Source: an uncultured Acetatifactor sp.
GTDB taxonomy: Bacteria > Bacillota > Clostridia > Lachnospirales > Lachnospiraceae
Length of the DNA stretch: 5,163 nucleotides
Direction of reading: 5' to 3'
NCBI GenBank assembly: GCA_910585665.1
Contig: CAJUFI010000025.1
Coordinates: 1 to 5,163 of the forward strand
In this document: one piece after another, positions 5,095 to 5,163 of the stretch
How the letters are laid out: every line of letters starts with the position of its first letter
Numbering within the stretch: the first letter of the stretch is position 1
The notes under the pieces: generated by a model
Told to the model about the DNA's origin: nothing
Seen by the model: only the letters and a program-made list of their open reading frames with translations
The model's database searches: none
Translations under genes and position numbers: made by a program

Positions 5095-5163
5095 GCAGAA
5101 ATGCAGAAATGTGGAAATACGGAAACGCAGAAATGCGGAAAAGCAGAAACACGGAAATGCAGA
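5095..5163 (+). repeat. Degenerate 8-bp tandem repeat (GCRGAAAY), continuing past the window edge
   Basis: From 5095 the sequence falls into consecutive 8-base units: GCAGAAAT, GCAGAAAT, GTGGAAAT, ACGGAAAC, GCAGAAAT, GCGGAAAA, GCAGAAAC, ACGGAAAT, then a partial GCAGA at the edge. The last five bases of each unit (GAAA plus a variable base) are the most constant. All three plus-strand frames are open through the repeat. Because 8 is not a multiple of 3, a frame repeats every 24 bp as an 8-residue motif, for example A-E-M-Q-K-C-G-N then T-E-T-Q-K-C-G-K. An ATG at 5090 could start such a frame but has no convincing ribosome binding site. The 54 bases between the asparaginase stop and this array show nothing I can name. 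Confidence 0.85.

Overview
The window looks like chromosome of a GC-rich member of the Firmicutes, most likely a gut-type Lachnospiraceae/Clostridia genome. This is inferred from the gene content (a Fe-S RlmD-type methyltransferase, a CapA-family lipoprotein, a type I asparaginase), strong purine-rich ribosome binding sites, sigma-A promoters and a tRNA-Pro(AGG) without an encoded CCA. No taxonomic search was run.

Layout. Positions 1-373 hold a small minus-strand gene of unknown function whose 3' end has been broken by a 100-bp palindromic mobile repeat (copy 1, 69-168). A divergent intergenic region (374-572) carries its promoter, an array of A-tracts spaced exactly 10 bp apart, and a promoter for tRNA-Pro(AGG) (573-647), which ends in a hairpin terminator. 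Three plus-strand protein genes follow. The first is a 23S rRNA uracil-C5 methyltransferase of the RlmD type (783-2390), whose usual N-terminal TRAM domain appears to be replaced by a Lys-rich region built from seven 12-residue repeats. The second is a surface lipoprotein with a CapA-family phosphoesterase-like domain (2561-3895). The third is a cytoplasmic L-asparaginase (4033-5040). A second copy of the 100-bp element, in opposite orientation and 99% identical to the first, lies between the first two genes (2429-2528). The window ends inside an 8-bp tandem repeat (5095-5163) that continues past the edge.

Functionally the three large genes do not form an obvious pathway: rRNA modification, cell-surface or polymer metabolism, and asparagine breakdown. 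They may simply be neighbours transcribed in the same direction, with gaps of 170 and 137 bp.

The most interesting signal is the repeat pair. Both copies are exactly 100 bp, have imperfect 27-bp terminal inverted repeats, are flanked by the same 3-bp direct repeat (TTA/TAA), and encode no protein. This is the profile of a non-autonomous mobile element (MITE-like). In copy 1 the element supplies the last codons and the stop of the neighbouring gene, and removing it together with one TTA restores an open frame to the window edge.
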